DNA of 64,000 nt from Trichuris trichiura (Eukaryota > Nematoda > Enoplea > Trichinellida > Trichuridae): positions 6,246,001 through 6,310,000 of the forward strand of contig JBAJFE010000004.1 of assembly GCA_037903355.1 (NCBI GenBank), given 5' to 3'. The position numbers and the translations under genes were made by a program. Below are positions 35,120-46,023 of the stretch, in pieces. Below the pieces are notes generated by a model that ran no database searches, was not told the origin of the DNA, and worked only from the letters and a program-made list of their open reading frames with translations. Position 1 is the stretch's first letter. Each line of letters starts with the position of its first letter.

Positions 35120-35518
35120 CTGATATTTGTAAAGTTCATTTGGGCATCAGGGAATTTTCGCCGTGTTCCAGGCAGGACTGCAAATGACATGTTTGCTCAG
35201 TTGTCAAGTATGACCACTGGGCACTGCTGGTCATAGCAACAGATCACAATTTACGCCTTCATCATATGTATATCAAAAACGCGTACCTGAATAGCCCACT
35301 CGACGAAGAAGTTTATATCGAACAGTCTCCCGATGTTGAAACGCAGGGACAAGAAGCTAAAGTTTTTTCATATCACAGAAGTCTCTGCTATCTAAAGCAA
35401 TCAGCAAGGGCCTGGAACAAGATACCCTTGCCGGTTTCCCGACTAAGCTGGACTTCAAACAAGGCAAAGCCGATTAGTACTTTATCTCTACAACGGAGAA
35501 ACATGAGAGCAAAGCATT
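35120..35518 (+). pseudogene. Copia-type polyprotein, reverse-transcriptase remnant (5' part)
   Basis: From 35191 an open frame reads VCSVVKYDHWALLVIATDHN, LRLHHMYIKNAYLNSPLDEE, VYIEQSP, then SLCYLKQSARAWNK. This is the Ty1/Copia RVT_2 signature (FAPVVKYxxLRxLL, LHHMDVKxAYLNGxLxEEIYMxQP, KSLYGLKQSxRxWN), with the catalytic Asp of motif A changed to Tyr (MYIK for MDVK). A decayed lead-in is visible from about 35120. The polyprotein is interrupted by the PLE at 35519 and resumes at 38103. Confidence 0.88.
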
Positions 35519-35522
35519 TGAT

Positions 35523-37655
35523 TTGACGAAATTTGATAGCATTCGAGACAATATTCCGACAACATCTTCAAACCCTTACAGAAATATTCCACAAAGAACT
35601 CCTAGGTCAGAGCTAGATTCAGCGATAATAAATCTCAGCTCATTCCCTTTAAGTGAAATTGAGAACCATATATTAAAAAAAGGACTTAACTTCGTCCCAA
35701 CACCAAAACAACCACCACTTCTCGACATGATTGCCTCCGTTGAAGACAGCCTATCTTCGACGGACACACAAAAAGCCACACAGATCAAGAGCAATCTATC
35801 TACATTGATCCTAGGCCACCACTTCACTGCCACATCGAACCTAAGCCGATATGAGATAAACAGCTTATATAAACTTAGAAACCAACCCAACAGAATTATA
35901 ACCAAAGCAGATGAAGGGAATAAAATCGTCTTACTTGACAGAAGCACCTACACCAAAAAGATGACAACTATCTTGAACACTAGCAATTATACGCTCCTAC
36001 CAACCAACCATACAGAGGTTTCCCGAAAAAATTTCCGATCTCTTCTCATTACATATGCCACAGAAACCAAAGAACCTGCTATCACCAAAATGACAACACA
36101 TCTTAAGTTTGCATCGAACTTCAGACCCCTCGAACTCTATGGTCTCCCAAAAGTACACAAACCAGATATCCCGCTAAGACCGATAGTCTCCACAATTAAC
36201 ACCATCACCACTGAACTCAGTAGATACTTAAGTAAGATCATCAAACCTCTAACAGGCAAGGAACCATCCTTTGTCAAAAACAGCAAAACGCTCGTCAACG
36301 AAATAAGAAACTATTGTTTGGAACCCGACGAGATTTTAGTCAGCTATGATGTAAAAGACTTATTTCCCAGCATCCCAATATCAGACACCCTAGAGACCTT
36401 ACACAATCTCCTCCACACGGACACAAATCTACCCAGCAGAACTAAATTAAATCCCTTTCACATTGTCAAGCTGGTCTCGTTTTGCATGCAAGAAGGCAAT
36501 TACTTCACTTTTGATAACAAGTTCTATAAACAATCTAACGGAGTACCTATGGGAAGCCCCCTATCCCCTGTATTAGCGGAAATCTTTATGGAAAACTTTG
36601 AAAGACAAATGTTCAGAACTATAGACAGACACATAGCTCCACGCCTTTTTAAAAGATACGTAGACGACATCTTTGTCATTATAAAAGCTGGAAAAGAAGA
36701 ACAATTTTTACAATTCCTCAACAACGTCCGTCCTAACCAAATAGTCTTCACAATGGAAAAAGAAGATAACAAAACCTTGCCCTTTCTAGACGCCTTAATT
36801 ATTCGCTCAAGCGAAGGCCTTAAAACCAGAGTGTATAGAAAACCCACGCACACAGATCAGTACCTCAATTTTTCATCACATCACCCACGATCAGTAATGC
36901 GTGGTATCCTCTCCGGAATGATAGACAGAGCATTCAATTTATGCAGTCCCGAATATCTCCAGCCAGAAATTAACTACATTAGAAAAATCTTCTACAAAAA
37001 CGGTTATCCTAAATCCTTTATCAACCAAGCGTTCAACCACAAGCTTCGCACACGCGAGTCTCCAAAGCAAAACACTCCGCACGACACTTGTCTGGTTATT
37101 CCTTATGTGCCAGGTTTAGGCGAAAAGATTGTCCAATTAGGAAAAAGATTAGGCTTCAGAGTCTTTTTCAAGAGTTCGCCCAACCTCAAGGCAATTCTCC
37201 GCACAGACAGAACTAAAACCCCCGCAAACAAAAAGACAGGATTAATATACGCGGTTGAATGTTCCTGCTCAGGGATTTATATTGGTGAAACGGGAAACAC
37301 TCTAGAGCATAGATTTAACGAACACTTAAAAAAGCTCACAAGTTACAATAACGCGAAAGCCATATTCAACAATGGTACCAATCTAACCACACAACGAGGC
37401 AGACCAATTGTGGACCCAAAAATTACAATGGAAAAAGCCAAACAAGCCTCTGCCGTAGTGGAACACGCGACGCAATGCACACAACCACTCCAAACAAAAG
37501 TTTTATGTTACGAAAATAATTTACGGTTAAGAAGAATTAAAGAAGCACTATATATTAGGCATAATACGACTTACAACCGCGATCAAGGAGTGGACATAAG
37601 TGGGATTTGGACAAATATTGTGACGCGGTATAATTGTTGCTCACTCAACAGATGA
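35523..37655 (+). CDS. Penelope-like reverse transcriptase with GIY-YIG endonuclease
   Basis: Copies element RNA and nicks target DNA. Residues about 60-80 hold the PLE lead block (LSSFPLSEIENHILKKGLNF). Reverse-transcriptase motifs follow: LYGLPKVHKPDIPLRPIVS, DVKDLFPSIPI (first catalytic Asp), QSNGVPMGSPLSPVLAEIFM, RYVDDIFVI (catalytic YVDD) and LPFLDALI. C-terminal: GLIYAVECSCSGIYIGETGN, then LEHRFNEHLKK, a GIY-YIG nuclease with nearby cysteines as usual in Penelope proteins. The frame is open throughout. It has no ATG start: translation is drawn from a TTG near the truncated 5' end, so the true N-terminus is missing. RT and nuclease could be intact, but the copy lacks its own start. Confidence 0.93.
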   Translation: MTKFDSIRDNIPTTSSNPYRNIPQRTPRSELDSAIINLSSFPLSEIENHILKKGLNFVPTPKQPPLLDMIASVEDSLSSTDTQKATQIKSNLSTLILGHHFTATSNLSRYEINSLYKLRNQPNRIITKADEGNKIVLLDRSTYTKKMTTILNTSNYTLLPTNHTEVSRKNFRSLLITYATETKEPAITKMTTHLKFASNFRPLELYGLPKVHKPDIPLRPIVSTINTITTELSRYLSKIIKPLTGKEPSFVKNSKTLVNEIRNYCLEPDEILVSYDVKDLFPSIPISDTLETLHNLLHTDTNLPSRTKLNPFHIVKLVSFCMQEGNYFTFDNKFYKQSNGVPMGSPLSPVLAEIFMENFERQMFRTIDRHIAPRLFKRYVDDIFVIIKAGKEEQFLQFLNNVRPNQIVFTMEKEDNKTLPFLDALIIRSSEGLKTRVYRKPTHTDQYLNFSSHHPRSVMRGILSGMIDRAFNLCSPEYLQPEINYIRKIFYKNGYPKSFINQAFNHKLRTRESPKQNTPHDTCLVIPYVPGLGEKIVQLGKRLGFRVFFKSSPNLKAILRTDRTKTPANKKTGLIYAVECSCSGIYIGETGNTLEHRFNEHLKKLTSYNNAKAIFNNGTNLTTQRGRPIVDPKITMEKAKQASAVVEHATQCTQPLQTKVLCYENNLRLRRIKEALYIRHNTTYNRDQGVDISGIWTNIVTRYNCCSLNR

Positions 37656-37972
37656 AAATACAAAAACCGGGAAAGAAGAAAAAACAAATAATTAGAACTA
37701 ATAAAAATGGATCAAATTGAAATATATATGAAACAAAGAAAGAAAAAGAAAAATGAATGCAATATGAAAAAACAGCGATTCAACAACAAAGAAGAATGTT
37801 CGAAACAACCAACGAAGACAATCTAGAAGCCATACGGAACAAGAAAAAGAATTGCGCTGACAGACTCAAATGCGAAAACCTAGCAACGGAAAACTTTAAA
37901 AAATGCCCGCTTTAAAATCCTCGGAAACGATAGATGGCATTCGCTGCCAAAAATCATATTTACAACTTTAGA

Positions 37973-38010
37973 CCGCTGATGACGGGTCTCGAATGACCCG
38001 AAAGCTCCGG
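37973..38010 (+). ncRNA. hammerhead ribozyme motif of the main PLE
   Basis: CCG, CTGATGA, GGGTC pairing with GACCC, GAAA, AGCT, C at the cleavage position, CGG. It lies about 320 bp after the ORF stop and before the 3' tail. It is the only ribozyme in this 5'-truncated copy. Confidence 0.75.
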
Positions 38011-38102
38011 AGTCTCTTTTCATATACATCAACGGGAACCGTTCCGTAGTAAAGTTTTTTCATTATGAAAATATATGGTCCCGTACCAAGACACCACGTT
38101 TT

Positions 38103-38790
38103 CAAAGCATTCTTCTCTAAATTAGTTGTTACTATTGGTTGATGCCTTGCCAGAAAATACGAAGGTTGGTACACAGCTGAAAAAGTTTTTAACCAAAGAT
38201 TTTGGGCGACACGAAGAAGCCAGCTCAGGTGAAAAGGGGATAGCTCTTTTCTGCTGCACAACACGAACAAGATTGACTGGCTGCTAGAACAGCAGGAACT
38301 GCTGGATTGCAAACCAGCAGCAGCACCAGCGAAGCAGGTTTCCTCTCCATGAATGAGGAAAGTGCAGTCAGAGCAAACAACACGAATTATTGTTCATTTA
38401 TCAGATTTTTGCTTTACATCTTTAGTGTATGAAGACCAGGCACTGCTGTTGCAGTTGGATTCCTGTGTTGGCGTGCCGGAAAACCAACAGAAGCTGTCAC
38501 TGGAGCACTGGAAGTCACTAAAATGTATCATTCAGTATTAAAGTATTTGGGTACCACAAAGCACATGGAATTAAGACTGTCTTCGGCTGGTGACACATAG
38601 CTCAGATGGTATTGTGACGCCGATCGGCCTGGAGACAGTTTGAATCACAAATCAACGACAGGATGCACCTTTCAGCCGGGTAGCAGCGTGACAGCTTCGT
38701 TGAGCCACAAGTAGTCAACGGCTCTCTCTCTCTTCAAAAAATAAGCGGAGTAGGCAGCCAAGTGAGTTCTGAAAATTATCTTTTCAACAA
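38103..38790 (+). pseudogene. Copia-type polyprotein, RNase H remnant (3' part)
   Basis: Resumes after the PLE, with frameshifts and stops. LLEQQELLDCKPAAAPAKQV (near 38280) corresponds to the LExFGMxDCKPVxTP segment. QQKLSLEHWKSLKCIIQYLK (38488-38541) and the following TKHMELRLSS match the AHWxALKRVLRYLKGTKxxGLxF block. YCDADRPGD and KSTTGCTFQPGSSV (about 38615-38695) match YSDADWAGDxxxRKSTSGYVF of Copia RNase H. It is clearly inactive. It shows that the host of the PLE insertion was an old Copia copy. Confidence 0.85.
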
Positions 38791-41591
38791 GCAATTCCTT
38801 CAAACAGTCGACGATTCTTCATACTTTTTTGAAAAAGCATTAGAACACGTAAACCACTGCCTTTTGAAGGTGAGAAGTTTGCTAGGAATGATGACGTATA
38901 TCTGGATATTAGAAGTACCCAACCAGTGCAATAGAAGAAAATTTTATTAATATTTAAGGAATGTTGAAATGACAACCCTCATCTATGGTGCACATAAAGT
39001 TTATGATGTCGATAAAGATTCTACTGCTTACCTCCCATCCTGCCTATGACAGTTAGCTATCACAAACTGAAGTTGGTGTAACGCAATCCAGAAAATTAAA
39101 TTGTGTAAGTTCACCCAATTATGGTTATACTTCAGCTGAAGAGGTACTTGGAAACGTGGCGACATATTAGTAACCCGAACAACGATGACCGAACCAGCAT
39201 TAACAGCAAAAATCGCTTATCGCTGTTAGTCACAGTCTAAAATGATTGTTTCTGTCACTGAGATTGCCGCTTCGAATCGCGTTAACTCCGTATTATCAAA
39301 ATAGCTTCTTGAACGTCAAGCCATGATATATGTGAGCAGCTGCAGTTTCTTCGCACAAATCAGCGCCTCATACGCACAGCATTAATAACTACTCACACAT
39401 CTTTCTCTTTATTCACGTTTAACGTCGCGTGTGCCTCTCTATCGATGCAGGACAAGTTTCAGAAAGTTCAGGTGAGAACTTGCTGAAATTTACGCTTACG
39501 CTTCCCGCTTTGGAGCGCGTTAATGCAACCGTAGTTATTTTGACGTTCAGAATTGTATTGATCAGAAAATAACTTAAACAACGATAGCGTGCAAAAGCTG
39601 TTCCACAAGTGCTCTAAAGATCTGAGTGTCAAGGGAGCTGCGGCGGATGAAATTGTATCTACGGACACAAAGACATAAACTGTCAATGTTCTTATGTAAA
39701 GTAAAACCATCAGAAAATTCTCATCGATTATCTCAGTCCACGCATTTTTTTAAGCTATGACATACGAGTTGTCTTTTATAAGTGTAGCGTGAAATTCTTT
39801 ATCTGGAATGCTCCAAAACCTGGAACGTTTTTTAGCGTCAATACGACGTCACATGTGTTCTTATAACTGTCCTGTTGGAAAACAAAGTGGGCGCCGATAA
39901 ACACGACGCCCATGCCAGAGCCACAGCCGCCGTCAAGGGATATGGTGAATTCTGAAAGCTGCGTCATAATTTTAATTTTAATAATAAAAACAGGTTTAAC
40001 GTAATTTTTTCACGAAGTTTATATAATCGATGAAAACTTCATCGATGAATTCCGTTGTTGGTAACGAGGCAAGGAATCCTGAACGAAGCACTTTTGAAAA
40101 TCGTCAACAGGAATAAATCCTTATCCCTAGAGATTCCAGTTACAGTTCATAAAAACTACTAAACTGTTAAAATATTGCCTAAAATTATCTTCATGCTATG
40201 CTTTGCGTATGGGATGCATTCGAGCCATCAAATGAAATTCGAGTTTCCATTTATTTCAGCCTGAATACTCCATTTTGGAACACATAAATACATATTCCAA
40301 AATCCGGGATAATCTTGTTCTGAGCGTTCCGAATATCGGAAAACATTTATAAATGAGTCCCCACATAGCGAGCTGATGAAGTTTCATGTTAGAAAAACGG
40401 TTTAACTCAATTGCAGGATGCGTAAAACAACCTCTGGAATTTATTCTCTGTCTTCAGAATCTCAAGACAAAAGCCTAAAAAGGATAAACCAAAACCTTTT
40501 CATACTATCTGAGTCGTTCGTCTAGTTAGCAGAGCGAAGCTGTGAAATACAAGATCATAAAGCTAGCAACTGTATGCAAGGATATTTTTGCTTTTAAACT
40601 AGACAAACAAGCATCTAAACTGACCTGAGGAAGTTATTACCAATCTTCTATGCCTCAGAGCTTGCATAATAAATTTAAAGCAAGCAGCTAATTGCTATTT
40701 CTAGGCGAGCGTTAACTTCAACGATGTGTCAAAAATACTACTCACTGGACAGCTTAGTGCGCATTGAAGCTATAGCTGCTTACCTATTACCAAGTGTCCA
40801 GTAACAGTCTGCTGCTAAAACAACTTTGTCATCATTAACCAGCCAGATATGCTACATAACTTATTACGGAAGTACCCGTGGGAAACTTTTTTTTTATTAA
40901 TAAGTGCGAAACATTCGGGGTGAGCCAACAACGCTGCGTGTAATGACAAACGTATTCTGCGACCATAATCTTGTAAGATGAAATAATTTAGGAATGTGGA
41001 TAGAGGTCACAAATTTAAAATTAATGTATTTACGGGGACTTTGTTATCAGACAGTGGTGCGAACGTAGAAGGATTAAATTAAATTGGGTGGAAGAATGTG
41101 TATTAAAAATTTCGCAGGTGCTAGAAACTGGGAATATGGGACAAAAATGAATAAAGCAATAACAAACTGAAATTGAAAAAAATAAATTTTTTAGCGTCCC
41201 TTCCTTACAGTCGCGTACTTTAGCAATCGCTTGATTCACTTAGCATTTATTTCAACTTACTTATTTGTTTTCAGTCTTATTTGATTTGTTTGTTACTGCT
41301 TTGTCCATTTTTATCCTACATTGATAGTTAATTTCTAAAACCCATGAAATCTTTAACACACGATTTCAATCTCGTTGAATTTAATTTTCATTCTCTTTCA
41401 CTACACCTTGACAATAATGCTCCCAAAAAGTACTGTTGTTTTAATCTTATTAGTTCCTCACTCTTTTTAAAATAATTCGTTTCAGAAAGTCATAATCACA
41501 AAAGCCCTGAGGAACGCAGCTCAGATGAACGAACACGGCTAAAACAACTAATAAGAAATAGGCATTAACTGTTCATCCGTACTAAGTTATG
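38791..41591. other. gene-free stretch
   Basis: The first 150 bp may still be eroded Copia sequence. Beyond that I see only short unrelated frames (for example 39468-39710 and 39776-39967 on the minus strand) and AT-rich DNA. Nothing is recognised. Confidence 0.45.
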
Positions 41592-41634
41592 AAGTTATAC
41601 GCACCCGTCAGTCAACATTCAACGAATTTATTGT

Positions 41635-41672
41635 CCTAGCTTTCAGGTCCCAGCCGGAGTAGTCATCAGCGG
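41635..41672 (-). ncRNA. degenerate hammerhead motif (left arm)
   Basis: CCG, CTGATGA and GAAAGCTA are intact on the minus strand, but stem II no longer pairs and stem I is partly lost. It is probably inactive. Confidence 0.5.
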
Positions 41673-41700
41673 TAAACAGTAATGTATTTAAATGACCCTA

Positions 41701-41739
41701 CCGCTGATGATGGGTAAAGCGTGGACCCGAGAGCTACGG
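41701..41739 (+). ncRNA. hammerhead-like motif with GAGA (right arm)
   Basis: CCG, CTGATGA, GGGT pairing with ACCC, then GAGA in place of GAAA, AGCT, A at the cleavage position, CGG. The A-to-G change hits an invariant core base, so activity is unlikely. Confidence 0.55.
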
Positions 41740-42777
41740 CAATAAATAAATTTATTGAATCTCGACTGACGGTACGTCATCTATGACAATACTACGTACT
41801 CAACATGCACTGTCCCGTACCGAGGTGTTATCTTTTCCAAGTTATACACACCCATACAGAAAAGCTCTATTTTCAATGTTATCAAATATGCTAGCATTGG
41901 AAATAAAAAGCATTGAACCACGCTTTGCAAATGAGTCCGAAATATGTACAGGCTATGAATTCAGTACTCGTCTCTCTGATTTGAAAACTACTGAACAATG
42001 ATAACGTCAATTTTCTCTTAATTGCAACGCCTCAAAATTCAATCAAATAACATAGCTGACAGTATGAAAAAACGGCACTTGACAAGGCTATGTTAGGAAA
42101 ATATTAGGAAAGACTTTCAGCAAATGCGTACTCCCAACTGCTGTTAAAAACATAGCTTCTCGTAACGGCTACGTACGTGTGCCTTGATATATGGCTCATT
42201 CATGGAATTGAATCGTTTGTTAAAAAGCTGATTTAGCTCACAGCTTTCGGTCTGTTCTTGCCACGTAGTCAACGAATTAAAACACTGGGACCGATGAAAA
42301 CCGTTTAGATAAATACAATTGCAGTGTGCATTTTGTCAACTTAATGAAGACTTGTGAAGGACATTGTGCAACGTATGCAAGAAAATATGCTTCCAGCACC
42401 TTTAGGTTCACTGCATGTCCCTATAGTAGCGCGAGTGCATGTTTGAGAGTGCTTACATGTCAATACAGGCCGACCGACCCCATTTAAAATTGCGCGCACA
42501 ACATCTTAGTGAACCACTGCATGGATTTCACTTACAGGTCATCTCGACCAGTACATCCTGCATCTTGCAGTAGCCGTGTTTCCCAGTGCAACATGGTTAA
42601 TTGCGAAGCAAAACGTGAAGGCAATGCATCTGCAAATTCTAAGCCACGTAAGCGCAAGATGATTGCCGAAACAAAAGATATCGTCTTGAAAATGTGGTTT
42701 CTTCGTACGGGACCGTATGTTTTCATAATGCAAAAGCTTTATTACGGAATAATTCCCGTTTAGTGTGTTAAATAACT

Positions 42778-42815
42778 CCGGAGCTTTCGGGTCGACCGAG
42801 ACCCGTCTTCAGCGG
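42778..42815 (-). ncRNA. hammerhead ribozyme motif (left arm), N7 = A
   Basis: On the minus strand: CCG, CTGAAGA, GGGTC pairing with GACCC, GAAA, AGCT, C at the cleavage position, CGG. The core is intact and faces the right-arm copy. Confidence 0.7.
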
Positions 42816-43149
42816 TTGTGAGTTATGGATATAACTTGTGCGCGTGACTTGAGTCTTCTGTCGTTTCCATGGTTTAAAGCGGGTGTTTTAAAGTTTTCTG
42901 TTGGTGGTTTTCTGTTTGTGTGGTATGTGATTTGTCCGTTTTTCGCATTTCTTTCATGTGCGGTGATTATTTCTTCTTTCACTTGCTCCATGTGTTCTTG
43001 TATCACGTCCAATTATTGAGCAGCAGACGTAACGCGTCACTATATTTGTCCAAATTTCACTTACGTCTGCTCCTTGGTCGCGGTTGTATGTGTGGTTGTG
43101 TCTTATGTAAAGGGCTTCTTTGATTCTTCTTAATCGTAGGTTCTTTTAC

Positions 43150-44732
43150 TAACTCCCTAGCTCTACGGTCTCCCAAAAGTACACAAACCAGGGATTCCAA
43201 TGAGACCAATAGTTTCCACCATTAATAGTATCACAAGTGAACTCAGTAGATACTTAGGAACGATCATCAAACCACTTACTGGCAAAGAGCCGTCTTTTAT
43301 CAAAAATAGCAAAACTTTTGTCAACGAAATCCGGAGTCACTACCTAAAACCAGATGAGATTCTGGTTAGTTATGATGTAAAAGAACTATTCCCGAGCATC
43401 CCCATATCAGATACACTTGAGATCCTATACAATCTCTTCAATGGAGACACAAGTCTACCCACCAGAACTAAACTAAATCCCTTCCACATTGTCAAATTGG
43501 TTTCCTTTTGCATGGAAGACGGCAATCATTTCACTTTTGATAACAAGTACTACAAACAATCTAACGGAGTACCTATGGGCAGCCCCTTATCTCCAGTATT
43601 AGCAGAAGAAATATTTATGGAAAGCTTTGAAAGACAGATGCTCGCAACGGTTGACAGACACATAGCTCCACGCCTTTTCAAAAGGTACGTAGACGACATA
43701 TTCGTAATTATTAAAGCTGGAAAGGAAGAACAATTTTTACAATTCCTCAACAACATCCGCCCGAACTAAATCGTTTTCACAATGGAAAAAGAAGACAACA
43801 ACACCCTACCCTTTCCAGACGCTTTAATTATTCGCACAAACGATGGGCTAAAAACCAGAGTATATAGAAAACCCACGCACACGGATCAGTACCTCAACTT
43901 TTCATCACATCACCCCAGATCAGTAATGCGTGGTATCCTCTCCGGAATGATAGACTGAGCAACCAAATTGTGCAGTCCTGAATATCTTTAACCAGAGTTC
44001 AACCACATTCGAAAAATTTTCTACAAGAAAGGGTAGCCAATGTCTTTTATTAGCCAAGTATTCAACTACAAGCTTCGCAAACGTGAATCTAGTGCAGAAA
44101 ACGCTTCGCACCAGCCTTGCTTAGTTATTCCCTATGTGGCAAGCTTAGGAGAAAAAATTACCCGGTTAGGAAGAACATTAGGTTTCAGAGTCTTCTTCAA
44201 AAGCTCCCCTAACCTCAGATCAATTCTTCGTTCAGACAAAGCAAAAATCCCAACAAATAAGGAGACAGGATTAGTATACGCAGTCGAATGCTCTTGCTCA
44301 GGAATCTATATTGGCGAAAAGGGGAATACTTTGGAACATAGATTTAATGAACATTTTAAAAAGCTTGCAAGTTACAACAATGCGAAGGCCATGCTTAATA
44401 GCAGTGGCTATGGAACTACACAAAGAGGAAGACCAATTTTAAACCCGTTAGTCACCATGGAAAAAGCCAAACAGGCCTCTGCTGTGGCAGAACATGCCAC
44501 ACAATGTAACCAAACGCTCAACCCAGTCTTATGTTATGAAAAGAAGCTACGATTAAGAAGAATCAAAGAAGCCCTTTACATAAGGCACAACCACACATAC
44601 AACCGCGACCAAGGAGCAGACGTAAGTGAAATTTGGACAAATATAGTGACGCGTTACGACTGCTGCTCAATAATTGGACGTGATACAAGAACACATGGAG
44701 CAAGTGAAAGAAGAAATAATCATCGCACATGA
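43150..44732 (+). pseudogene. Penelope-like RT/GIY-YIG pseudogene
   Basis: Starts at LYGLPKVHKPGIPMRPIVS, so everything before that RT motif is absent. It keeps DVKELFPSIPI, QSNGVPMGSPLSPVLAEE, RYVDDIFVI and C-terminal CSCSGIYIGEKGN with LEHRFNEHFKK. Lesions relative to the main copy: an extra codon (AEEIF), a CAA-to-TAA stop at 43768, CTA-to-CCA in the LPFLD block, a stop near 43957, a stop near 43989 and one at 44035. The open tail 44040-44732 runs past the normal stop. It encodes a non-functional protein; divergence from the 35.5-kb ORF is moderate, so it is a separate lineage rather than a recent duplicate. Confidence 0.9.
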
Positions 44733-44870
44733 AAGAAATGCGAAAAACGGACAAATCACGTACCATACAAACAGAAAACCACCAACAGAGAACTTTAAAA
44801 CACCCGCTTTAAACCATGGAAACGATAGAAGACTCAAGTCACGCGCACAAGTTATATCCATAACTCACAA

Positions 44871-44908
44871 CCGCTGAAGACGGGTCTCGGTCGACCCGAA
44901 AGCTCCGG
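44871..44908 (+). ncRNA. hammerhead ribozyme motif (right arm), N7 = A
   Basis: CCG, CTGAAGA, GGGTC pairing with GACCC, GAAA, AGCT, C at the cleavage position, CGG. It is the inverted partner of 42778-42815. Confidence 0.7.
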
Positions 44909-44979
44909 AGTTATTTAACACATTAAACGGGAATTATTCCGTAATAAAGCTTTTGCATTATGAAAACAAAAGATATCGT

Positions 44980-46020
44980 TGCTGACTTCACAGCAGATAC
45001 TAAGATGAGCGCTTGTCTTAAAACTGTTTTAACCTGGCCTTGCTAAAGCTCTCAGTCAGTCATAAAACAGTCCACAAAAGTGCCGAATACTCACTTCCCA
45101 ACTTCACGTTCAAAAATGTTCAGGAGTATTGCTTACCGAACTGAAATTTACTGGCTTACTAAATTTAAATGTTCTAACAGTTTCACCAGCAACCATTTCT
45201 CGTTATTATTTCGTGTCGATAACAGTTGGCAAAACATGAGTTGCCTTTAGAAAAGCCTGTTACTTGTAATCTTGCGGGCAGGTTGGGAAAAACAATGTCG
45301 ATAACTCTTCTTCTTTCGTAAATAAACAGCTTTAAAGCAAAAGAAGCCTAGAGCCCCTGCCGTAAGCATGGCAAGCTAACGGGCATGCACCAAGAGCTAA
45401 ATGAAGATGCAGAGAGAATTCATTCTAAACATCAAAGAACTGTACGGTTTGCACATCTAAAGAACGTGCTGCTAGTACTGCTTTAATCAGCGAAAATACT
45501 CTCTTGCTCTTTTACATGATCCAGAAAGCAGATTATCACTTCTACTCACAAAATGCCGGCATTAGTATTTGACTAAAATCAAAAGTTATGCCATTATCCA
45601 CGTTTCATGGCTGAATGGATTACAGAGGATTAACGAATTTGGATCAGCTGCAGATAGGAAAGGTATAGATATACCGTAGTGCAAGGTAAGTCCTTTATTC
45701 TCATTTTCGTAACGACTATTGAGAAACTTATGTCCATGCTAAGCCACCTGAAATAGTGCACTATGCTTTGATTTCGTTCTGGCGATGGAATAACAGAAGT
45801 CTGTCTTCGCCTATGTCCACGCATGGCGAGCATGTCTTCAGTCTGCCACTGGTGAAATAATAGTTCGCAAAATGTTCGCATGTAGGGGGGTTTGACATTT
45901 GAATAAACGACTGGACGACTGTCAGGTCTGGGTTTAGAAGCAATGCAGACTGAACCAGAAAAACCAGCGATGCAGCACGCGAATTAGCAACAACTTTATC
46001 CTGCTCCCACTTTACTGTAC
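44980..46020. other. gene-free stretch
   Basis: No gene or repeat is recognised in this kilobase of AT-rich sequence. The minus-strand frame 45630-45881 has no recognisable product. Confidence 0.45.
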
Positions 46021-46023
46021 TTT

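Larger units (their letters stand above)
35519..38102 (+). mobile_element. Penelope-like retroelement, nearly complete, inserted in Copia
   Basis: A direct repeat CAAAGCATT at 35510-35518 and 38103-38111 brackets the unit. It contains one long ORF (35523-37655), an A-rich 3' part (37656-37960), a hammerhead-bearing terminus (37940-38060) and a final tail GGTCCCGTACCAAGACACC with CGTTTTCA. There is no upstream terminal repeat: the 5' end joins Copia sequence directly, so the copy is 5'-truncated. With an unbroken 710-codon frame it is the youngest-looking coding element in the window. Confidence 0.88.
41607..41838 (+). mobile_element. foldback PLE-terminus insertion, 15-bp target duplication
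   Basis: AAGTTATACGCACCC at 41592-41606 recurs at 41839-41853 with one mismatch. The ends GTCAGTCAACATTCAACG and TTGAATCTCGACTGAC are inverted around two facing hammerhead-like motifs. Only the right arm continues into a tail with CTGTCCCGTACCGAGG. It is a short non-autonomous unit, older than the 32-kb copy judging by arm divergence. Confidence 0.78.
42685..44963. mobile_element. PLE copy with long inverted arms and 16-bp target duplication
   Basis: AAACAAAAGATATCGT is directly repeated at 42669-42684 and 44964-44979. The left arm (42685-43139) is an inverted copy of the 3' end of the same element (about 44547-44963), including the last codons of the ORF and a hammerhead. Between the arms lies a decayed RT/GIY-YIG ORF on the plus strand. 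The 3' tail (CGTACGGGACC and its flank) is on the left arm only, so relative to the tail the ORF lies backwards. This arrangement suggests inversion during insertion. Confidence 0.88.

Noticed and set aside
42809..43123. Apparent membrane-protein-like frames (Phe/Ser/Cys-rich) at 42.8-43.1 kb and mirrored at 44.56-44.86 kb
   Set aside because: They are antisense readings of the PLE ORF end and its 3' region, present twice because of the inverted arms.
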